Assembly: GCF_002929705.1 (NCBI RefSeq)
Contig: NZ_PJIN01000012.1
Coordinates: forward strand, 26,983-90,982
DNA length: 64,000 bases
DNA from: Arthrobacter sp. N199823
GTDB taxonomy: Bacteria; Actinomycetota; Actinomycetes; Actinomycetales; Micrococcaceae
Reading direction: 5' to 3'
Below, one piece after another: positions 42,820 to 51,544 of this stretch. The notes beneath the pieces are model-generated. The model was not told the DNA's origin, did not search any database, and saw nothing but the letters and a program-made list of their open reading frames with translations. The position numbers and the translations under genes were made by a program. Positions within the stretch are counted from its first letter, which is position 1; each line of letters begins with the position of its first letter.

Positions 42820-43043
42820 GCCCCGCAACAGCAACCACCCCGAACTCAGACATCGCAGCACTTAGCTACGAGCAGGCCCGCGAGCAGCTGATGGGCGTGG
42901 TCAATCAGCTCGAAGCGGGCAGTTCCAGCCTTGAAGACTCCCTCGCGTTGTGGGAGCGCGGCGAAGCTCTGGCAAAGCGCTGTGAAGAATGGCTCGAGGG
43001 TGCCAAGGCACGTCTCGACGCGGCCCGCGCCGACACCGAATAG
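42816..43043 (+). CDS. xseB: Exodeoxyribonuclease VII small subunit
   Basis: A 75-residue helical subunit. SYEQAREQLMGVVNQLEAGSSSLEDSLALWERGEALAKRC is split here across the two helices of the family, with L-E-x-G-x-x-x-L-E-x-S-L as signature. It binds the C-terminal arm of XseA. Translation is coupled to xseA by an ATGA overlap. Confidence 0.95.
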   Translation: MSPATATTPNSDIAALSYEQAREQLMGVVNQLEAGSSSLEDSLALWERGEALAKRCEEWLEGAKARLDAARADTE

Positions 43044-43067
43044 GCGAGCAGGTCCTGAACCGCCTGG

Positions 43068-43922
43068 CTAAGCCTCGTCCAGCCTGGCGCGTTCTTTGTC
43101 CAAATCGAAATCACCGGCCGGCCACTGCAGGTTCAGTCCGCCCAGCGCCTTGATGAGAATCTCTTGGACGGACATGCGGGCATACCACTTTTTGTCAGCC
43201 GGGACCACGTACCAAGGTGCAGTTTTAGTGCTCGTCTTCTCAAACACCTTCTGATAGGCGTCCATGTAGGCAGGCCAATGGGCGCGCTCGTCCAAATCTG
43301 TGGGGCTGTACTTCCAGTACTTCGTGGGATCGTGCAGCCGTGCAGAGAGCCGTTCCAACTGCTCCTCCGGGCTAATATTCAGCATGATCTTCACAACGGT
43401 GGTCCCTGATGCCGCCAGTTCTGCTTCAAAATCATTGATGGCACTGTAGCGCCGTTCCAACTCAGCCTCATCAGCCCAGCCGTGGACCCGGTGAATCAGC
43501 ACGTCCTCATAGTGGGACCGGTCAAAAACGCCCAACATTCCCGGGCCGGGCGCGGCTGGTCGCACCCTCCACAGGAAATCGTGGGCCTTTTCTTCATCCG
43601 TTGGCGCCTTGAACGTGGTGAGCTTGACCCCTTGGGGGTCTACAGCACCCACCACACGGCCAACAATGCCACCCTTGCCGGCCGTGTCCATGGCCTGCAA
43701 AATGAGCAAAGCCGATTTCTTCCCGCCGAAGCGGCTTTCAGCAAACAACTGTTCCTGCAGTTGGGCCAGCACCGGCGCCCGCTCGGTCAACGTTGCGACG
43801 CCGTCGGACTTCTTTCCGGTGTAGCCCGGGGACACGTTGGTGGGCTGTTTCGCTAAGGAAAAGCCCGGCTCCACACGCAGGAGCTCGGAAGGTTGATCTG
43901 TAAAACCAAGCGGCAGGGACAC
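43068..43922 (-). CDS. Polyphosphate kinase 2 family protein
   Basis: A 284-residue PPK2-type phosphotransferase that moves phosphate between polyphosphate and nucleotides. Walker A is in LILQAMDTAGKGGIVGRV, Walker B in GVFDRSHYEDVLIHRV, and the lid/arginine region in LSARLHDPTKYWKYSPTDLDER. Single-domain proteins of this group act mainly on ADP/AMP; which is not clear. AGGAAAGG precedes the GTG start. The alanine transaminase gene ends 12 bp upstream, so the two may be cotranscribed. Confidence 0.93.
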   Translation of the reverse strand: MSLPLGFTDQPSELLRVEPGFSLAKQPTNVSPGYTGKKSDGVATLTERAPVLAQLQEQLFAESRFGGKKSALLILQAMDTAGKGGIVGRVVGAVDPQGVKLTTFKAPTDEEKAHDFLWRVRPAAPGPGMLGVFDRSHYEDVLIHRVHGWADEAELERRYSAINDFEAELAASGTTVVKIMLNISPEEQLERLSARLHDPTKYWKYSPTDLDERAHWPAYMDAYQKVFEKTSTKTAPWYVVPADKKWYARMSVQEILIKALGGLNLQWPAGDFDLDKERARLDEA

Positions 43923-43934
43923 GATGGGCCTTTC

Positions 43935-45152
43935 CTAGGGTTTGTACGTGCTCAGGAACTCGCCAATTCGTCCAATGGCCTCTTCAAGGTCGACGACATT
44001 GGGCAAGGTGACGAGGCGGAAATGGTCTGGCTGATGCCAGTTGAATGCCCGGCCATGGGACACCAGAATCTTCTGTGAATCCAACAGCTCCAGGGCGAAC
44101 TTCTCATCATTCTTGATGGGGTACATCTCCGGGTCAAGCTTGGGGAACAAATACAGTGCGCCCTTGGCCTGGTTGACCGAGACCCCCGGAATGTCATTGA
44201 GCATGCGGTAGGCCAGATCTCGCTGCTCCAGCAGCCGCCCGCCGGGCAGGATCAAATCCTTAATGCTCTGGTGTCCGCCCAACGCGGTCTGGATGGCATG
44301 CTGTCCAGGCACGTTAGCGCATAGGCGCATATTGGCCAGCAGGTTGATGCCTTCCAGGTAGTCCGCGGCAGCAGCCTTGGGACCTGAAATGGCCAGCCAT
44401 CCGGACCTGAAGCCACAAATGCGGTAGGCCTTGGACAGCCCGCTGAAGGTCATGCACAACACGTCCTCGCCAGTGAGGCTGGCGGTGTTGATATGAACAG
44501 CGTCCTCGTACAGGATCTTCTCGTAAATTTCGTCCGAGAACACCACCAAATTGTGTTTGCGGGCCAGATTAATCATGCCCGTCAGGATGTGCTCCGGGTA
44601 CACAGCACCTGTGGGGTTGTTGGGGTTGATGATGACAAGACCCTTGGTCTTGGGCGTAATCTTTGCCTCCAGATCCTCCAGATCCGGCCACCACTCATTG
44701 TCTTCATCGCACAGATAGTGCACAGGCCGGCCGCCAGCAAGGCTCACAGAGGCCGTCCACAAGGGGTAGTCCGGTGCCGGGATCAGCACTTCGTCGCCAT
44801 TGTTCAGCAGCGCCATAAGGGACAGCGTGATCAGTTCGCTGACCCCGTTTCCTAAGTAAACATCATCGACATGGATGTTCTGGATACCGCGCGTCTGGTA
44901 GTACTGCACCACTGCTGTGCGGGCGGAGAAAATTCCCCGGGAATCCGAGTAACCCTGGGCGTGCGGGAGATGGCGGATCATGTCCACCAAAATCGCGTCA
45001 GGCGCTTCAAAGCCAAACGGGGCTGGATTGCCGATGTTCAACTTCAGAATCCGATGCCCCTCGGCCTCCATCTGCTGCGCTTTTCGCAACAGGGGCCCGC
45101 GGATGTCATAGAGGACGTTATGAAGCTTGGTGGACTGGGTGAATTCTGCCAT
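43935..45152 (-). CDS. alaA: Alanine/glutamate-pyruvate aminotransferase (AlaA type)
   Basis: A 405-residue PLP aminotransferase close to E. coli AlaA: STKLHNVLYDIRGPLL at the N terminus, ILKLNIGNPAPFGF, the IINPNNPTGAVYP block, and SGLSKAYRICGFRSGW with the Schiff-base lysine. It interconverts pyruvate plus glutamate and alanine plus 2-oxoglutarate. CATATT begins 12 nt before the ATG, a weak leaderless candidate. It is followed by the PPK2 gene on the same strand. Confidence 0.92.
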   Translation of the reverse strand: MAEFTQSTKLHNVLYDIRGPLLRKAQQMEAEGHRILKLNIGNPAPFGFEAPDAILVDMIRHLPHAQGYSDSRGIFSARTAVVQYYQTRGIQNIHVDDVYLGNGVSELITLSLMALLNNGDEVLIPAPDYPLWTASVSLAGGRPVHYLCDEDNEWWPDLEDLEAKITPKTKGLVIINPNNPTGAVYPEHILTGMINLARKHNLVVFSDEIYEKILYEDAVHINTASLTGEDVLCMTFSGLSKAYRICGFRSGWLAISGPKAAAADYLEGINLLANMRLCANVPGQHAIQTALGGHQSIKDLILPGGRLLEQRDLAYRMLNDIPGVSVNQAKGALYLFPKLDPEMYPIKNDEKFALELLDSQKILVSHGRAFNWHQPDHFRLVTLPNVVDLEEAIGRIGEFLSTYKP

Positions 45153-45158
45153 TTAACA

Positions 45159-45164
45159 AATATG
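45159..45164 (-). promoter_or_regulatory. Weak -10 hexamer of alaA, leaderless
   Basis: CATATT on the minus strand begins 12 nt before the ATG at 45152, with no Shine-Dalgarno sequence. Confidence 0.4.
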
Positions 45165-45239
45165 GCACACCCCGGCCCCGATTTTGGGTTTGAACCGGCA
45201 CGGTGTCCGTGCCAATGCCAATCAAGTGGCTTGGTGGGG

Positions 45240-46199
45240 CTAGGAACCGGCTTTGACCAGCCCTACCTGGCTGAGCCAGGCCGTTGCTACCTCTGAGACG
45301 TCACCGAAGTGCCGGTCCTGGGCCAGCCTACTCAGATTGGCTAATTCCTCGGTGGTCAGGGCTGCGCTGACCTTGTTGATAATTTTTTGGACCTCCGGTG
45401 GCACCGTTTTGCTGTCCACCAGCGGGACCACATTCTGAGCCGGGAATAGCTGCTTGGTGTCTGTCAATGGCACCAGCGCATTGTCGACGATCGACGGAGC
45501 TGAACTGTGGATGTCGGCAACTTGAATCTCATCACGCAAGAGCGCCCACAAGACATCCTCTTTGCTGCCGTCAAACAGCGGTTCCAGGGCCACATACTTC
45601 TTCGGCACACAGTTGTAGTCACTGCCCAACCCTGCCAGCCCTCTGCTGCTGAGCTGGAAACCGGCTGGGCCGCCCAGCACCAACGTTTTGCACACCTTGG
45701 CGAGATCCTCAATGGATTTGAGCTGGTACTTTTCCGCCGTTGCCGCCGTCACCACCAGGTTGTCGCTGTCCTGGGCTTTCGCGGCGTCGAGCATGCTGAT
45801 GCCTTCGGGCAGAGCTTTCTTCAAGGCATTGACGACGTCGGCCGCAGACTCCGCCTCAACGCTCGGCTCCAAAGACTCCAATAATTCCCGTGAGTAGGCG
45901 GGAGCAATGTCACTGCTGCCGGTTTTCAAACTGGAGATTTGATCCTTGGCAGTTGCCTGGGCAGCTTCCACCACGGCTTGGATACCGGCTGCCTTGATTG
46001 CGGCCGCATACACCTGTGACACCAGGATGCCTTCTTGGGCGCTGGCACCGAAGGGAGACACCGGTGCGGAAATCGTCAGCACCGGCGCCTCTTCAGACAG
46101 TGAGCTGCTGGGAATGCTCACGATCGGTTCGGGAGTGCAGGCGGTGAGCGTACCCAGCACCAGGCACGCACTGAGTGCGGCAGCTAGCCTCTTGCGCAC
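45240..46199 (-). CDS. Glycine betaine/choline ABC transporter substrate-binding lipoprotein
   Basis: A 319-residue lipoprotein with signal RKRLAAALSACLVLGTL and lipobox LTAC (Cys about 21). The mature part fits the OpuAC/ProX fold: ISAPVSPFGASAQEGILVSQVYA, SSDIAPAYSRELLES, and a late PLTDTKQLFPAQNVVPLV. It would bind an osmoprotectant, but no permease or ATPase gene is adjacent. AGGGAG precedes the GTG start. Confidence 0.88.
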   Translation of the reverse strand: MRKRLAAALSACLVLGTLTACTPEPIVSIPSSSLSEEAPVLTISAPVSPFGASAQEGILVSQVYAAAIKAAGIQAVVEAAQATAKDQISSLKTGSSDIAPAYSRELLESLEPSVEAESAADVVNALKKALPEGISMLDAAKAQDSDNLVVTAATAEKYQLKSIEDLAKVCKTLVLGGPAGFQLSSRGLAGLGSDYNCVPKKYVALEPLFDGSKEDVLWALLRDEIQVADIHSSAPSIVDNALVPLTDTKQLFPAQNVVPLVDSKTVPPEVQKIINKVSAALTTEELANLSRLAQDRHFGDVSEVATAWLSQVGLVKAGS

Positions 46200-46265
46200 C
46201 TGTTACTCCCTGACGTTGACTGCTATCTTGACTGAATTCTTGACTGCTTGGCTAGCTAACTGCAG

Positions 46266-48176
46266 CTACCCCAAATCCTCAACATACGTTACCCCGACAA
46301 GACCCAAATGGGCTTCTTCGAGAAGTTCACCGTGCGTCCCGCCATGTTCCAACTCAAGCACCGTGATCTTGTTTACGCCGACCGTCAGCAACGGAGCAGG
46401 AATATACAGTGTCACCTGCGGTCCCACTTCCCAGAACCGGCCCAGCAAGAACCCGTTGACCCAGACCACGCCTTTACCAAAGCCGGGCAGGGCAAGGTAA
46501 GTATCGGCGGGTTCACCAATGTGCAGTTCACCGTGGAAGTACCCTGCGCCAGCCGGGTCTGACTCAGTTGCAGCTGACCCGGTAGATGCCACGGAATCGG
46601 CAGCCACGTTGAGCAGCTCCGCCAGTGGCCTTTCCAAGTTGACGGGGCGCTGATCCCAGTGGAAGACGTAGCGCTGGTTGATCAAGACGCCATCCAAAAT
46701 GCCCTTGCCTTGACCAAAGAAGGGACCGTAATTGATGCGCCCCTGGTTCTCCACGAGAATTTCCAGCGCGGCCAGACCCCCACCAGTAGTCACGCTCACC
46801 CCGGTCCCGCCGTTGGCGTCAGTCAGCACACCCGCGTAGCTCCCGTCCACCCAAAGATAGGCGCGGTCATGCAGCCCACGGATCTTGATGGTGGCTTCAC
46901 CTGCGGGTAGAACAGCCGAGGCGCTGTAATGGACCAAGCCACGGTCAAGTCCAAGCTTTTCAAAGGACAGCGGCTTGACGCTGGACACCGGCTTAATGGC
47001 GCGGATAAAGTCCAGCAGGGCCACGCCACGGCTCAGCTCAAAGGAACAGGCCGGGATGACAAGTGCTGGCCGTTCCAAATGCTCGGGGATGGGGGTGAGT
47101 TCGCGTCCCGATGCTGCAAAGAATGCTTCCCGCATGGCATGGAATTTTTCGGTCAGGCGGCCGTCTTCGGCAATGGGAGCATCGGAGTCGTAACTGGTGA
47201 TGGTGGGTTGAATGGCGCCGTCGTGGTTGGCCCCGGAGCTCAGACCAAAGTTGGTGCCACCGTGGGCCATATAGAGGCAAATGGATCCGTCAACATCAAG
47301 GATCTTCTTGGCCTCGGAAGCCGCTTCGACACCGGCGCGGGTGTGGTGGTCTTCGCCCCAGTGGTCAAACCAACCGTTCCAGAACTCCACGGTGAAGAAC
47401 GGTTCACCCGGGCGACGGCGTTCCCAGATGGCATCTGCTTCCTCGCCTCTGGAGCCGAGCGTTGCCGCAGCCCAGGTATCAGGCAAGGCGCCGCCATCGA
47501 GGAAGTAGTCGGTGCCGCCGTCGGCCGTGAAGAGCATCTCGGTAATACCGCGATCCAGCAGGGCTTTACGGTTCCAGCGCAAGTATTTCTGGTCGTCGCC
47601 GTAGCTGCCATACTCATTTTCAATTTGGACGGCAATCACGGGGCCGCCATGGCAGGCCTGCAACGGCGCAATGACGGGCAGCAACTGGTCAAACCAGCGT
47701 TCCACCGCGTTGGTGAATAACGGATCAGAAGATCGCAGCACCATCTCGGGATCGGAAATGGCCCAGGAGGGGAAGCCTCCGTTGTCCCATTCGGCGCAAA
47801 TGTAGGGCCCAGGGCGCACAATGACATCCAACCCAGCGTCCCCCGCCAGAGTGATGAACTTGGCCAGGTCCTTCCAGCCGGTGAAGTCGGGGGCCACATC
47901 GGCATACGGCTGATGGAAGTTCCAGGCCACGTACGTGTCAAGTGTGTTGACGCCTAAGGCCACTAGACGGTCGATCCGGTCCTGCCACTGCTGTGGGTGA
48001 ACCCTTAAGTAGTGAATGGCGCCGGCAATGATGCGGTGCGGATGTCCGTTCTTGAAGAGCAAACGATCCGAGTAGCTCAGTGCCTGTGCATAGGCCGGGG
48101 CAGGAGCGGCCGAGTCTGCTGAACCGGATGCACTACTAGTGCGGGCAGTACCTGACGAGGTCACGAACGTTGACAA
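46266..48176 (-). CDS. Beta-galactosidase, glycoside hydrolase family 35
   Basis: A 636-residue GH35 enzyme that removes terminal beta-galactose. The TIM barrel begins LLFKNGHPHRIIAGAIHYLRVHP; the acid/base Glu lies in GPVIAVQIENEYGSYG and the nucleophile in FFTVEFWNGWFDHWG. The C-terminal jelly-roll modules include LFGQGKGILDGVLINQ-like blocks and GKGVVWVNGFLLGRFW. There is no signal peptide, so it is probably intracellular. The start is a TTG with AGGAGT 5 nt upstream. It is divergent from a LacI regulator. Confidence 0.93.
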   Translation of the reverse strand: MSTFVTSSGTARTSSASGSADSAAPAPAYAQALSYSDRLLFKNGHPHRIIAGAIHYLRVHPQQWQDRIDRLVALGVNTLDTYVAWNFHQPYADVAPDFTGWKDLAKFITLAGDAGLDVIVRPGPYICAEWDNGGFPSWAISDPEMVLRSSDPLFTNAVERWFDQLLPVIAPLQACHGGPVIAVQIENEYGSYGDDQKYLRWNRKALLDRGITEMLFTADGGTDYFLDGGALPDTWAAATLGSRGEEADAIWERRRPGEPFFTVEFWNGWFDHWGEDHHTRAGVEAASEAKKILDVDGSICLYMAHGGTNFGLSSGANHDGAIQPTITSYDSDAPIAEDGRLTEKFHAMREAFFAASGRELTPIPEHLERPALVIPACSFELSRGVALLDFIRAIKPVSSVKPLSFEKLGLDRGLVHYSASAVLPAGEATIKIRGLHDRAYLWVDGSYAGVLTDANGGTGVSVTTGGGLAALEILVENQGRINYGPFFGQGKGILDGVLINQRYVFHWDQRPVNLERPLAELLNVAADSVASTGSAATESDPAGAGYFHGELHIGEPADTYLALPGFGKGVVWVNGFLLGRFWEVGPQVTLYIPAPLLTVGVNKITVLELEHGGTHGELLEEAHLGLVGVTYVEDLG

Positions 48177-48217
48177 CTAAACTCCTGGCACACGGTAGAG
48201 GTAAAAAGCGGCAAATC

Positions 48218-48231
48218 TGTTATGGATAACA
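48218..48231. promoter_or_regulatory. Palindrome, candidate LacI operator 1
   Basis: TGTTAT-GG-ATAACA is a perfect 6-bp inverted repeat 42 bp upstream of the GH35 start, between the two divergent genes. It shares TGTTA...TAACA with the second site. Confidence 0.55.
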
Positions 48232-48294
48232 ATCGTAGCTGCCGAATGCTAGAAAAGGGAACATGAACCGCCAATTTCAGGCGAATTCGCGGCA

Positions 48295-48309
48295 TGTTAC
48301 ATGCTAACA
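48295..48309. promoter_or_regulatory. Palindrome, candidate LacI operator 2
   Basis: TGTTA-CATGC-TAACA has the same half-sites as the first palindrome, centred about 78 bp from it and about 77 bp before the lacI-type ATG. Two such sites suit a looping LacI-family repressor. Confidence 0.55.
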
Positions 48310-48378
48310 ACTAGACTTGGCCCAATAGTTAGCCTCCCTGTTTTACCCGGCCACGGCCCGCCCACCCCAAGGAAGAAC

Positions 48379-49398
48379 ATGAGCACGCAGCAATATGACC
48401 GCGGTCCAGCAATGCGGGACGTCGCGGCTGCGGCGGGTGTCTCCGCGCAAACGGTCTCGCGAGTACTCAACGAGCACCCCAATGTCCAGGACAGCACGCG
48501 CCGACGGGTGCAGGCCGTCATTGACGAGCTGGGCTACCGACGCAACAACACGGCCAGGGCGCTGGTGACAGGACGATCCAAGACCATTGGCGTCCTGACG
48601 TTAGCCACCAATAACTACTCGCGTTCATCGTTGGCTCTGGGTGTTGAATTGGGCGCCCGCGAGGCTGGCTACACAGTGAATTCCGTGACCTCCAGCCTGA
48701 GCACACAAAGCGTGGTCGACGCCGTGAGTCGCCTGGTCTTCCAGGGGGTGGACGGCATCATCATTGCTGCCCCGCTGCAGGAAGCCGTGGAGCAGGTTGC
48801 CAAGATCACAGCACGTATACCCACTGTCAACACTGACGGTTCTTCAGGCATGGGTGCTCGCATGGTGGGTGTGGACCAGGACTTGGCAGCCGTTGTGGCC
48901 ACCAAACACCTTCTGGACCTTGGCCACAAGACCGTGTGGCATCTTGCAGGCCCCCTTGAATGGTCTGACGCTTCGAGCCGTTTGAACAGCTGGAGGCGCA
49001 CCTTGCAAGAGGCCGGCTGCGAGGTTCCACCGGAACTACACGGTGACTGGAGCCCGGAATCCGGTTACCACAATGGCTTGATCTTGGGCCGGATGCCCGA
49101 GGTAACTGCTATCTTCGTGGCCAGTGATGAGATGGCCTTCGGTGTCATTCGCGCCCTCACCGAGCTGGGCCGACGCGTCCCCGAAGATGTTTCCGTGGTG
49201 GGGATCGATGACATTGATCTGGCAGCATATTCCAACCCGCCATTGACAACCGTCCGCCAGTCTTTCGAGGACACCGGCCGCCGTGCAGTTCAGCGTCTGG
49301 TCGCCCAAATCAACAATCCGGACATCAGTACGCCTCCGGATCTAGTAGCCCCGAGCCTCATGGTGCGGGCGAGCACCGCTCCCCCGCCAGCTCCCTAA
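48379..49398 (+). CDS. LacI family transcriptional regulator
   Basis: A 339-residue regulator. The N-terminal helix-turn-helix AMRDVAAAAGVSAQTVSRVLN is followed by the hinge and a periplasmic-binding-like sensor with TIGVLTLATNN, GVDGIIIAAPLQEA, VVGIDDIDLAAYSNPPLTTVRQ. It probably represses the divergent beta-galactosidase gene in response to a galactoside. AAGGAAG 4 nt before the ATG at 48379 fixes the start; the longer frame from 48301 would run over the operator region. Confidence 0.92.
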   Translation: MSTQQYDRGPAMRDVAAAAGVSAQTVSRVLNEHPNVQDSTRRRVQAVIDELGYRRNNTARALVTGRSKTIGVLTLATNNYSRSSLALGVELGAREAGYTVNSVTSSLSTQSVVDAVSRLVFQGVDGIIIAAPLQEAVEQVAKITARIPTVNTDGSSGMGARMVGVDQDLAAVVATKHLLDLGHKTVWHLAGPLEWSDASSRLNSWRRTLQEAGCEVPPELHGDWSPESGYHNGLILGRMPEVTAIFVASDEMAFGVIRALTELGRRVPEDVSVVGIDDIDLAAYSNPPLTTVRQSFEDTGRRAVQRLVAQINNPDISTPPDLVAPSLMVRASTAPPPAP

Positions 49399-49424
49399 AG
49401 CAGCTCTGGATCAAGCTGCATTGC

Positions 49425-50339
49425 TTAGACCAGAGCCGGTGCCACCAGGAGCGGAATGCCAAAAATGGGGTCCTGACGCAGGATCTGCACGTCGTGGAGC
49501 CCGCGTTGAGCCAAATGGGAGCTGAACGCGTCCTGGAGCGCCGGGACATTGCTGCCCATGCCACTTCCCAGTACCACGGGACCGGCGATCTTGAGCTGGC
49601 CGGCAACTTCTGCTGCCATCTGGGCCAAATCTGCCCCCGCGCGGTCCACGAGCATGAGCGCATGCTCGTGGCCCTTTTCGGCAGCAGCGAAAATCACCGG
49701 TGAAGCCGCAGCCCAGTAGCGCCGTGACGTGCCTTGATGGAAATGGGCAATCAGGGACTGCGGTTCGCTCAGCCCGCAGTAATCAAGCAATACGGATGTC
49801 AGGGCGTCAATGGGCTCCCCGGCATCCATCCGCCGCAGGCTGTAGCGTACGGTTTCGCGCGCCAACCAGTACCCGCTGCCCTCATCGCCGAGCAAATAGC
49901 CCCAGCCACCGGCTCGAGCCTGCTCGCCTGATTCGTTGATACCCCAGGCTGCGGAGCCCGTTCCGGCGATCACTGCCACTCCCGAGGTTGCACCCGCCGC
50001 GGCAAGCAATAAGCGCGTGTCATGCACCACCTGAACCTGCGCACCCGGCACAAAAGGTGCGATCAAGCTCATCAGTGCGGAGGCGTCGTCGTCCGTATCC
50101 ACGCCGCCGGCGCCAGCCAGCACATGCGTGGCGCCGGCAACATCGAGCTTCGCGAAGAGTGCTGCCATGTTCTGCACGGCCGTTTCGGGGTTGACGTTCT
50201 GCACATTGGTGCTGCCCACGCTGGCGTCGCTGGTGACTGCGCCGTCCGTCCAGACGATCCCGCGCGTCTTCGAGCCGCCAATATCCAAGCCCACAAAGCG
50301 CGACGGAGCAGAGGGAGAGTTCAAGGTGTTTTTGTTCAC
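49425..50339 (-). CDS. N-acetylglucosamine kinase-type (BadF/BadG/BcrA/BcrD ATPase family)
   Basis: A 304-residue sugar kinase of the actin-like ATPase fold: FVGLDIGGSKTRGIVW (phosphate 1), VAVIAGTGSAAWGI (phosphate 2), GGWGYLLGDEGSGYWLARE and VVLGSGMGSNVPAL (adenosine). It resembles eukaryotic-type GlcNAc kinases. Substrate choice is inferred; glucosamine or another amino sugar is possible. It is convergent with the LacI gene and divergent from nitronate monooxygenase, with start codons 17 bp apart. Confidence 0.88.
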   Translation of the reverse strand: MNKNTLNSPSAPSRFVGLDIGGSKTRGIVWTDGAVTSDASVGSTNVQNVNPETAVQNMAALFAKLDVAGATHVLAGAGGVDTDDDASALMSLIAPFVPGAQVQVVHDTRLLLAAAGATSGVAVIAGTGSAAWGINESGEQARAGGWGYLLGDEGSGYWLARETVRYSLRRMDAGEPIDALTSVLLDYCGLSEPQSLIAHFHQGTSRRYWAAASPVIFAAAEKGHEHALMLVDRAGADLAQMAAEVAGQLKIAGPVVLGSGMGSNVPALQDAFSSHLAQRGLHDVQILRQDPIFGIPLLVAPALV

Positions 50340-50344
50340 ACCTC

Positions 50345-50351
50345 TAGACTA
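50345..50351. promoter_or_regulatory. Overlapping divergent -10 hexamers
   Basis: On the plus strand TAGACT (50345-50350) begins 12 nt before the monooxygenase ATG. On the minus strand TAGTCT (50351-50346) begins 12 nt before the kinase GTG. They share five base pairs within CTAGACTA, so both genes should be leaderless and compete for one polymerase site. Confidence 0.65.
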
Positions 50352-50356
50352 ATGCC

Positions 50357-51391
50357 ATGTTCATCACACCCTTGATTGCCGCACCCATGGCTGGCGGAAC
50401 GACGACGGCGGCACTCGCCTTGGCGGCTCAGGGCGCCGGCGCCTTTGCCTTCGCCGCCGGTGGCTACAAGACCGCTGAGCAACTCGCCGACCACATTGCA
50501 CCATTGCGTGCCACAGGGGTTGATTTTGGCGTGAATCTGTTCGTTCCGCGGTCAACGCCTCTGGCTGCCAGCGCCGCGGCCGAGCTCGCCGCCTACCGAT
50601 CAGAGCTACTTGACACGGCTTCTCGGTATGGCGCCGAGGTACCCCTCGCGGCGCCGCCCCAACAGGATCCACGAGTGCAGGATTTCTGGGACGAAAAGCT
50701 TGCCTTGCTGCTGGCGGACCCTGTTCCCGTGGTCAGTTTTACCTTTGGCCTTGCCTCCGCCGACGTGGTTGCCAAGCTGCACAAGGTTGGTACCCGGGTG
50801 GTGGCATCCGTGACGTCGGCACAAGAAGCCGCGGCGGCAGCGGCCACGGGAGTCGATGCGCTGATGGTCCAACACGCCAACGCTGGCGGACACACTGCAG
50901 CGTTCCTGCCCAGTGGGGGCACAAGCGGCGCACACGCAACGCTGCCGCAGCTGCTGACCGAGGTCCGCTCAGCCGTGAGCCTGCCCCTGGTGGGTGCCGG
51001 CGGCGTCAGTTCTCCGGACGAGGCCAAGGCCGCCCTGGCTGCCGGTGTCATTGCGGTGGCCCTCGGAACTGCCCTGATCCGTACCGATGAGAGCGGCGCC
51101 CGGGCGCTTCACAAGAATGCCCTGGCGGACCCCGCTTACACGCACACGGCCATGACCCGGGCCTTTACCGGTAAGCCGGCCCGTGCTCTTGTCAATGATT
51201 TTGTCCGCGATCACTCGGCAACCGCCCCTGACGCCTATCCCGAGGTTCATTTCCTGACAGCTCCGCTGCGGGCGGCCGCGGCAGCAGCGAATGATCCGCG
51301 GGCGGTGAACCTGTGGGCCGGGACAGGATGGAAGAGTGCGCAAGCTGGTCCGGCAGCGGCCGTCATTGCGGAATTCCTGCACGAACTCTAG
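50357..51391 (+). CDS. Nitronate monooxygenase
   Basis: A 344-residue FMN-dependent TIM-barrel enzyme of the 2-nitropropane dioxygenase family, which detoxifies nitronates. MFITPLIAAPMAGGTTTAALALA is followed by GAGAFAFAAGGYKTAEQL, VSFTFGLASADVVAKL, ALMVQHANAGGHTA with the HAN-GGH signature, and PLVGAGGVSSPDEAKAAL. No signal peptide. It shares a 17-bp start-to-start region with the divergent kinase gene. Confidence 0.93.
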   Translation: MFITPLIAAPMAGGTTTAALALAAQGAGAFAFAAGGYKTAEQLADHIAPLRATGVDFGVNLFVPRSTPLAASAAAELAAYRSELLDTASRYGAEVPLAAPPQQDPRVQDFWDEKLALLLADPVPVVSFTFGLASADVVAKLHKVGTRVVASVTSAQEAAAAAATGVDALMVQHANAGGHTAAFLPSGGTSGAHATLPQLLTEVRSAVSLPLVGAGGVSSPDEAKAALAAGVIAVALGTALIRTDESGARALHKNALADPAYTHTAMTRAFTGKPARALVNDFVRDHSATAPDAYPEVHFLTAPLRAAAAAANDPRAVNLWAGTGWKSAQAGPAAAVIAEFLHEL

Positions 51392-51544
51392 GGTATCCAC
51401 CACGCGAGTGACAGGCTGCGGACCTCACAATTCAGCCACCTCGATGGTGTTCGGGCAATTGTTCGGAAATTTGCTAGGATGGCGAACTAACGCACGTTAC
51501 ATACACGTTCGTCTCGGCACACTACGCCCACCTTGGAGGATCCC
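51392..51544. other. Intergenic region between nitronate monooxygenase and lrp genes (153 bp)
   Basis: No gene is seen. It has GTTCGGGCAATTGTTCGG and CTAACGCACGTTAC (the latter at about 51487) as possible protein-binding sequences for an autoregulated Lrp-type gene. Confidence 0.4.
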
